NCBI GenBank assembly: GCA_002292805.1
Contig: DBCA01000050.1
Location: 1 to 12,559, forward strand
Origin: Caryophanales bacterium UBA970
GTDB taxonomy: Bacteria > Bacillota_I > Bacilli_A > RFN20 > CAG-826
Direction: 5' to 3'
Length of the DNA stretch: 12,559 nt
The notes below the pieces were generated by a model that saw nothing but the letters and a program-made list of their open reading frames with translations, did no database searches and had not been told where the DNA came from. This document shows, piece by piece, positions 7,819-12,559 of this stretch. Position numbers and translations under genes: made by a program. The number at the start of each line of letters is the position of its first letter. Position 1 is the stretch's first letter.

Positions 7819-8253
7819 TTATTTTTTCTCCTTTAATAATTGGGATAACCCTTGCCAACCAAGGGTTGCGCATTTAATGCGACTTGCTTGTTTATGCGTG
7901 TTTTGAAAGACCATTGCTTCACCCAACACCGACTCATCATATGGTTGAGCATGAATCATCTTGATATATTGATCAACGATATACGTTGCTTCTTCTAATG
8001 TCTTTCCTTCAATCAACTCAGTCATGATGGACGTGGATGCGGTTGAGATGGTACAAGCAACTCCATCAAAACTAAGCGCTTTAATTATGCCACGTTCGAT
8101 CACAATATTCACATCGATATCATCGATACAACCTGCGGTATCCATATGGATGGTGCGAGCCCCTGGAAGGTTTAGTTTGAACTTATTTCGTGGATGCTCA
8201 TAATGATCCATGATCACTTGGCGCATCACAATCGGATCATTGAAAGTATGCAT
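7819..8253 (-). CDS. sufU: Zinc-dependent sulfurtransferase SufU
   Basis: A 144-residue protein that takes persulfide sulfur from SufS and passes it on to SufBCD, the Gram-positive replacement for SufE. Using the ATG at 8253, the zinc ligands of Bacillus SufU are all present: Cys42 and Asp44 in GCID, Cys67 in VACTIS and Cys128 in RIKCATLGW. The first motif is CID instead of the common CGD, but ligand spacing is kept. The insert between the second and third ligands marks it as SufU and not IscU. The N-terminal [11 protein letters not shown] is typical. An ATG at 8271 would add six residues, but it is itself part of the GGGAGG that serves the 8253 start. It overlaps sufS by 17 nt. Confidence 0.95.
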   Translation of the reverse strand: MHTFNDPIVMRQVIMDHYEHPRNKFKLNLPGARTIHMDTAGCIDDIDVNIVIERGIIKALSFDGVACTISTASTSIMTELIEGKTLEEATYIVDQYIKMIHAQPYDESVLGEAMVFQNTHKQASRIKCATLGWQGLSQLLKEKK

Positions 8254-9460
8254 CAAGAAAATTCCTCCCATCTTCAGCAGCCTTTAAAAATCGGTCAACC
8301 TCTTCGATGGTGTTATAAAAATAGGCAGACCAACGAACGGTTCCGTCAGTTTTTAAATACTCGACCAAGTTACGAGCACAATGCTGACCTGAACGAACAG
8401 CGATCCCTTGGCTATTAAAATAGGTGGCAGCATCTTGTGGGTTAACCCCTTTGATATTAAAGGCAAGGATCGCTGCTTCCGCTTTATCGTTATAAACTTG
8501 GACATGAGCAATCTTTTTAAGACCAGCAAGCGCGTGTTGTCTAAGTTTAGTTTCTTGTGCATGAATAAAATCAAAACCAACGCGTTCCAAATAGGTGATC
8601 GCTGCACTTAAGCCAATAATGCCCGACCAATGTTGCGTTCCTGCTTCAAATATTTGGGGGATGGGGGCATACTTCACTTCTTGTTTTTTGTTATAACGAA
8701 GCGACATGCCGCCCCCCGTATAAAAGGGTTTCATTTTTTCTAGTAAGGCAAGTTTCCCATACAATACACCAATGCCTGTTGGGCCTAACATTTTATGGCC
8801 AGAGAAGACTAAAAAATCAATGCCAAGTTCGCTGACATTGGTCGGGAAATGAGGAACCGATTGCGCCCCATCGACAATCACCAGCCCGCCAACCTCATGA
8901 ACCATTTGAGCAATGGATTGAACGTCGGTTTTTGTTCCAAGCACATTGCTGACATCGGCAAAAGAAACGATTTTTGTTTTTGAATTTAAATACGGTTTTA
9001 GCAAAGTTGGGGTTAAACGTTGCTCTTGATCTAAATCTAAGATGATCAGTTTTGCACCGGTTTTTTCTACCACTTGATACCATGGTAAAACGTTTGCCGC
9101 GTGCTCAGATTCGGTAATGATGATTTCATCACCCTTCGCAAGGACATTCATCGCATAACTTTGAGCAATCATGTTGATGCCCATGGTTGTGCCCGTGGTA
9201 AAGATAATTTCTTTAGGGGTTGCGTGAATAAACGTCGCAACCAATGCTCTTGCTTGGTCAATTTCTTTTTCTAGAGCAAAAGACAAATCGTATTCTCCTC
9301 GGCCAGCATTGACAGGCAAATCTAAATAATAATGATTGATGGCGCGAATCACAGGCAATGGTTTTAGACTCGTCGCTGCATTATCAAAATACGCCAAAGT
9401 TTTACCTTTGAACTTTTTTTTCAAAATAGGGAAATCCCGACGAATGTCTTTGATGGTCAT
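8237..9460 (-). CDS. sufS: Cysteine desulfurase SufS
   Basis: A 407-residue, PLP-dependent enzyme that removes sulfur from L-cysteine as a protein persulfide, leaving alanine. It is a class V aminotransferase fold, group II (SufS) type. The PLP lysine is Lys223 in SGHKMLGP. His120 in ESEHAAN and Asp197/Gln200 in DGAQS position the cofactor, and the active-site Cys361 sits in SGQHCAR near the C-terminus. EAGTQHWSGIIGL (272-284) is the family's EAGT region, with QHW in place of the more usual PN pair. The ATG at 9460 overlaps the sufD stop as ATGA and has only a weak purine-rich SD, so it is probably coupled to sufD. Paired with SufU as its acceptor by an overlap. Confidence 0.97.
   Translation of the reverse strand: MTIKDIRRDFPILKKKFKGKTLAYFDNAATSLKPLPVIRAINHYYLDLPVNAGRGEYDLSFALEKEIDQARALVATFIHATPKEIIFTTGTTMGINMIAQSYAMNVLAKGDEIIITESEHAANVLPWYQVVEKTGAKLIILDLDQEQRLTPTLLKPYLNSKTKIVSFADVSNVLGTKTDVQSIAQMVHEVGGLVIVDGAQSVPHFPTNVSELGIDFLVFSGHKMLGPTGIGVLYGKLALLEKMKPFYTGGGMSLRYNKKQEVKYAPIPQIFEAGTQHWSGIIGLSAAITYLERVGFDFIHAQETKLRQHALAGLKKIAHVQVYNDKAEAAILAFNIKGVNPQDAATYFNSQGIAVRSGQHCARNLVEYLKTDGTVRWSAYFYNTIEEVDRFLKAAEDGRNFLDAYFQ
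8264..8269 (-). promoter_or_regulatory. Ribosome binding site for sufU
   Basis: GGGAGG on the minus strand, ten bases before the ATG at 8253 and within the last codons of sufS. It overlaps the alternative ATG at 8271, which argues that 8253 is the true start. Confidence 0.65.
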
Positions 9461-10278
9461 TCTTTCTTGCCAATATCGATTTGTGAGGATAGCTGAGCTT
9501 GGATGGTTTCATCGGTAAAATAGGCGATGATAGGTTGTAAATATCCAAGAGTGATAATTCTTTTTGCTTCTTTTTTGCTTAAGCCTCGCGATTGAAGATA
9601 GTAAAGATGTTCTTCATTGACTCGACCCACGGTGGCAGCATGGGAGGCTTCGACTTCATTTTCATCAATCTTTAGCACAGGATCCGCGCGACCAAAACAT
9701 TTTTCATCAAAGACCATGATTTTTGCCGCTTGATGAGTTTTCGAAAACTTTGCGCCGTTTAAGATGTGACCCGTGCCTGTGAACTGTAAACTGCTATTGC
9801 CTTCGGTGACCCCATAATTGGTCATGTTCGCATAGGTATTAAAATTCTTGTGGGTAAAATTAACCGAATAAAATTTACGGTCTTGATGACTTGCCAACGC
9901 GGCAGTTCTCCATTCAAGTTGTGAATCTCTTCCTAACATGTCAAAACGAATAAAGACTTTGCCTTTTCCTTCTGTAAAATCGGCAATGGCAGCATCTATT
10001 TGAACATTCGATCCAACCGTTGCATTCCAGGTTAAGTTCTTGTTTTTGCCAAACATGGCAAATTGAATTTTTCCGCGAACTTGATCGGCGATATCGACTT
10101 CAATCACCACATCTTCGGTGCCATTTTGAATCAATAAATCAAGATCAGCCTCTGGGGCAATGACTAAATGGATTGGCGATTTTTTAACTTCATTTAAATC
10201 AAGAAAATAACTCACCCGTTCTCTTGAAGAAGGAATGTGATAAACCTGTTGATTCGCAACGAGTTTATTTCTTGGCAT
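9457..10278 (-). CDS. sufD: SufD-type Fe-S assembly protein, short form
   Basis: Second beta-helix subunit of the SufBCD complex, which pairs with SufB and SufC and is linked to iron entry. The C-terminal part is clear: ASHAATVGRVNEEHLYYLQSRGLSKKEAKR, with His213 matching the functionally important SufD His in E. coli (His360), then ITLGYLQPI. At 273 residues it is far shorter than typical SufD (over 400). The N-terminal helical region and part of the beta-helix before the core are missing. It is not a fragment of a broken gene: the start at 10278 has GAGG nine bases upstream, and both ends overlap neighbours (sufC 14 nt, sufS 4 nt). The call rests on the C-terminal motif and the position between sufC and sufS. 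Confidence 0.92.
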   Translation of the reverse strand: MPRNKLVANQQVYHIPSSRERVSYFLDLNEVKKSPIHLVIAPEADLDLLIQNGTEDVVIEVDIADQVRGKIQFAMFGKNKNLTWNATVGSNVQIDAAIADFTEGKGKVFIRFDMLGRDSQLEWRTAALASHQDRKFYSVNFTHKNFNTYANMTNYGVTEGNSSLQFTGTGHILNGAKFSKTHQAAKIMVFDEKCFGRADPVLKIDENEVEASHAATVGRVNEEHLYYLQSRGLSKKEAKRIITLGYLQPIIAYFTDETIQAQLSSQIDIGKKE

Positions 10279-11113
10279 GGTTGGCAACCTCGTTGGTAGC
10301 ACAAACGCCAATCGAAATGGTGTTCATTGAGAAAGGTTTGGCATCTTTGTCTTCTTTTTTAATGCTTATGCCATATTCTTTGGTTAACCATTCATAACCT
10401 GAACCATCAATCTTAGTGATCACTTCTGGACCGCCTTCAACTGCCACGCGACCGTTGATCATGACCACCACTCGGGTTGGTTGAATCATTTGGAACAAGC
10501 GGGCATAGTGAGAAATAATCAAAAAACTTGTTTTGGTTTCTTTTTGAATTCTTTTAATTGCATTGGCAACGGTTTGAAGAGCATCCACGTCAAGACCTGA
10601 ATCAATTTCATCTAACATGGCAACACTTGGCTGAAGCAGTAATAATTGAAGAATTTCATTACGTTTTCTTTCACCACCTGAAAAACCTTCGTTGAGATGA
10701 CGGTGACTTAATTCCATTGGAATTTTCATTTGTTTTGAGGCATCATCCAGCTTTTTGTATAATTCGACCAAAGAAATTGGTTTTTCTCTTCGGGTATTAA
10801 TCGCAGCCTTCAAAAAGTCTGAATTGATGACGCCAGGGACCTCAGAAGGATGCTGCATCCCTAAAAATAAACCTGCTTTTGAACGTTCATCCACTTCCAT
10901 ATCAAGAACATTTTTGCCATCCAAAAGGATTTCACCTTCGGTAATCTCATACTTGGGGTGACCCATGATCGCAGATAATAATGTAGACTTGCCATGACCA
11001 TTAGGACCCAAGAGCGCAACAGTCTCATGATCATTGATCATTAAGTTGACACCCTTTAATATATTGATATTGGCAACTTTAACCCATAAATTCTTAATTT
11101 CTAACTTTGACAT
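10265..11113 (-). CDS. sufC: Fe-S assembly ATPase SufC
   Basis: Soluble ABC-type ATPase of 282 residues that drives shape changes in SufBCD. Motifs in order are Walker A GPNGHGKST (36-44), Q-loop region MQHPSEVPG (86-94), signature FSGGERKR (144-151), Walker B AMLDEIDSGLD (165-175) and the H-loop His202 in ISHYARL. LDEIDSGLD and the FSGGERKR variant of the signature distinguish SufC from transporter ABC proteins. The ATG at 11113 has AAGGAG six bases upstream; a TTG at 11128 overlaps that SD and is unlikely. It is first in the suf string, behind a promoter at 11135-11163. The C-terminus runs about 25-30 residues past the usual end, including one Cys, and overlaps sufD. Confidence 0.97.
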   Translation of the reverse strand: MSKLEIKNLWVKVANINILKGVNLMINDHETVALLGPNGHGKSTLLSAIMGHPKYEITEGEILLDGKNVLDMEVDERSKAGLFLGMQHPSEVPGVINSDFLKAAINTRREKPISLVELYKKLDDASKQMKIPMELSHRHLNEGFSGGERKRNEILQLLLLQPSVAMLDEIDSGLDVDALQTVANAIKRIQKETKTSFLIISHYARLFQMIQPTRVVVMINGRVAVEGGPEVITKIDGSGYEWLTKEYGISIKKEDKDAKPFSMNTISIGVCATNEVANHAKK

Positions 11114-11134
11114 GATTGTCTCCTTCAAGGGTTT

Positions 11135-11163
11135 ATTTTACGTTATTGGAGTAGATATCACAA
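11135..11163 (-). promoter_or_regulatory. Promoter of the suf gene string
   Basis: On the minus strand, TTGTGA (11163-11158), a 17-bp spacer, then TAAAAT (11140-11135). The predicted start near 11128 leaves a leader of about 15 nt that contains the AAGGAG of sufC. An imperfect dyad, AACAATAT/ATATGTT, lies just upstream at about 11163-11178 and abuts the -35, so it could be an operator. No regulator gene is present to support this. Confidence 0.55.
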
Positions 11164-11232
11164 ACAATATGATATGTTGTTTTTGCAGTAATTTAAGTTA
11201 TTTTGGTCTTTATAAATCAACCTACAAGAAGT

Positions 11233-11248
11233 TTAACGTTAACTTAAG
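11233..11248. other. Adjacent palindromes TTAACGTTAA and CTTAAG in the divergent region
   Basis: TTAACGTTAA (11233-11242) is a perfect 10-bp palindrome followed directly by CTTAAG (11243-11248), about 11 bp upstream of the lipoprotein gene's -35. This is a suitable place for a regulator site, but it may be chance in AT-rich sequence. I do not recognise it as a known operator. Confidence 0.25.
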
Positions 11249-11258
11249 TAGATATTTG

Positions 11259-11287
11259 TTGAATATGACCATATAAAATTATAAAAT
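11259..11287 (+). promoter_or_regulatory. Promoter of the foldase lipoprotein gene
   Basis: TTGAAT (11259-11264), a 17-bp spacer, then TAAAAT (11282-11287), giving a start near 11294 and a leader of about 28 nt that holds AGGAGG (11305-11310), 11 bases before the ATG. The -10 lies in the second copy of a perfect tandem 8-mer TATAAAAT (11272-11279 and 11280-11287). The first copy lacks a good -35. Confidence 0.5.
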
Positions 11288-11321
11288 AACTATGCTTTAT
11301 TGCTAGGAGGATTCTTAAGAA

Positions 11322-12559
11322 ATGAATCGTACGAAATTCGCCATCGCATCATTTGCGCTGGCAACGCTTGTCACTTTAAGTGCATGCACAAATCCTGTTA
11401 CAGAAAATAGTGATGGTTTTGTTATTACCATGAAAGACAAAGATGGGGGAGTCACTGGTTACACAGCGGATGCCCTCTTTGGACAATACCAAAATAATGA
11501 ATTTGGTGTTTCTAAGTTCGTTGAATCGGTGACTGAATTGGTTATTCGTAACCAAATCAATCAAGAAGATGCAACGACTCAAGCCTTACGAGCGGAAATT
11601 CTTCGTAAAGCCGACATTAGTGTTGACGGGGTTAAAGAAACCGCCCGTACCAATGCTTCTACCAATGGAACCAATTACAACGATGAATTAGAAACATTGT
11701 TCGAATCTTATAATGTTGAGGATTTAGAAGAATTAAAAGATTATTTTGCCTACCGCACCATGAAGCAAGAAGTCGAAGATCGTTTCTTTGATGATAATAA
11801 AGAAAGCTTTTTAACTGGTAACGATTTTGGACCTGGTTACTTAAATGAACGTTTGCCATACCACGTCAAGCACATCTTGGTGAAAGTTTCTGCCGCAGGA
11901 GCTGATCTATATAATGGTCGAATCTCCGAAGCAGAAGCCAAAAAACTCTTTGCAGTTGCGAACCGTTTAGCCATTCAACAAAAAGGTGAAACCTTTGGTG
12001 AAGTCGCTCGTGAAATGAGTGAAGATGGTTCTAAAGAGCAATTTGGTGACTTAGGCATTATGTCCAAAGCAACCAGTTTTGTGAATGAATTTAAATTAGG
12101 TGTCTATGCCTATGACGCTGTCTTTAATCAAAATCCAGAAGTTGTTAGCAAAGCCGATGACTTGAATGTCCCAGAAACTGCAGTTGATTTCTTTGATGAA
12201 TTAGGCTTAGGAACTATTCCTTTCCATGCATTCGTCTCCTTAAATGACTTTGCAAACGTCACCAAGGATTCAAATGGAAACCCAGTTAACAACAATGATT
12301 CAATGTATTTTCCAAGAAACATCATCTTTAATCAATACTTCAATCGTCATAATATTTCTGTGGTCACTCCTGAAAGCCGCGGTGGTGGAGATTATATATA
12401 CACTGGATTCCAAAACGTCACCGAACTTGGTGGCCAACGTGTTTTAACGGATGAAAATGGTCGAGTCATCTTGGTGGTTCGTGCTGGAACCGGAAGCGGT
12501 GAAAGTGGCTATCAAGGGATTCACTTTATTGTGGTGGAACGTTCAGCCTTAGTGGATAT
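11322..12559 (+). CDS. Parvulin-type peptidyl-prolyl isomerase lipoprotein (PrsA-like foldase), C-terminus cut
   Basis: Partial: 412 codons are open to the right edge. The N-terminus is a lipoprotein signal: NRTK, a hydrophobic stretch, and the lipobox LSAC with Cys22 as the lipidated residue, placing it on the outer face of the membrane. A PrsA/SurA-like helical region follows (about 40-165). A parvulin domain begins at YHVKHILVKV (180-189) and continues through ISEAEAKKLF, ETFGEVAREMSEDGS and FGDLGIM (241-247) to NEFKLGVYAYDAVF (255-268). The closing strand expected soon after, of the GYHIIKV kind, appears only as GYQGIHFIVVERS (397-409), so about 130 residues are inserted. The role in folding exported proteins is inferred from the family. 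It reads away from the suf genes, with its own promoter and AGGAGG, so no functional link to them is implied. Confidence 0.85.
   Translation, partial: MNRTKFAIASFALATLVTLSACTNPVTENSDGFVITMKDKDGGVTGYTADALFGQYQNNEFGVSKFVESVTELVIRNQINQEDATTQALRAEILRKADISVDGVKETARTNASTNGTNYNDELETLFESYNVEDLEELKDYFAYRTMKQEVEDRFFDDNKESFLTGNDFGPGYLNERLPYHVKHILVKVSAAGADLYNGRISEAEAKKLFAVANRLAIQQKGETFGEVAREMSEDGSKEQFGDLGIMSKATSFVNEFKLGVYAYDAVFNQNPEVVSKADDLNVPETAVDFFDELGLGTIPFHAFVSLNDFANVTKDSNGNPVNNNDSMYFPRNIIFNQYFNRHNISVVTPESRGGGDYIYTGFQNVTELGGQRVLTDENGRVILVVRAGTGSGESGYQGIHFIVVERSALVD

Noticed and set aside
11034..11276. Plus-strand reading frame over the sufC start and intergenic region
   Set aside because: Antisense to sufC and its promoter; no SD, and the composition reflects AT-rich intergenic DNA.
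12128..12325. Minus-strand frame inside the foldase lipoprotein gene
   Set aside because: The plus-strand frame is open throughout with a lipobox and parvulin motifs; the minus frame is a shadow.

Overview
This is a compact housekeeping segment from a low- to mid-GC, Gram-positive-type bacterium (Bacillota, or a cell-wall-less relative on the Acholeplasma/Izemoplasma side). The grounds are the sufC-D-S-U-B order with SufU, the mnmG-rsmG-parA-parB string, a RibU-like ECF S component, a Bacillus-type single-cluster ferredoxin and AGGAGG ribosome binding sites. TGA is used as a stop and Trp is TGG throughout, so the code is standard and not the Mycoplasma UGA=Trp code. I cannot name a species.

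Layout: positions 1-1373 (minus strand) hold a small one-pass membrane protein, then cmk, then the start of der (cut by the window edge), joined by 4- and 8-nt overlaps. Positions 1374-1431 are a short divergent promoter region. Positions 1432-1629 (plus) encode a [4Fe-4S] ferredoxin, convergent with the next gene with one base between the stops. Positions 1631-11113 (minus) are one long co-directional gene string, read sufC, sufD, sufS, sufU, sufB, mnmG, rsmG, parA, parB, ECF S component. Gaps are at most 9 nt and most junctions overlap. Positions 11114-11321 are a divergent intergenic region with a promoter facing each way. From 11322 to the right edge (plus) runs a secreted parvulin-type foldase lipoprotein, open at the window end.

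How the genes work together: SufS and SufU take sulfur from cysteine and pass it to the SufBCD scaffold, which builds Fe-S clusters; the nearby ferredoxin is a plausible client. MnmG modifies the tRNA wobble uridine and RsmG methylates 16S rRNA. ParA/ParB act in chromosome segregation, with a strong internal promoter just before parA. The S component imports a vitamin, probably riboflavin. Cmk recycles CMP/dCMP and Der acts in 50S ribosome assembly.

I see no mobile element, CRISPR array, rRNA or tRNA, and no clearly new system. The points most worth checking are a ParB whose CTP-binding motif is eroded, a SufD lacking its usual N-terminal part, a long insert inside the parvulin domain of the lipoprotein, likely leaderless transcripts for parA and ferredoxin, and the attachment of the suf operon to mnmG-rsmG-parAB with no mnmE in between.
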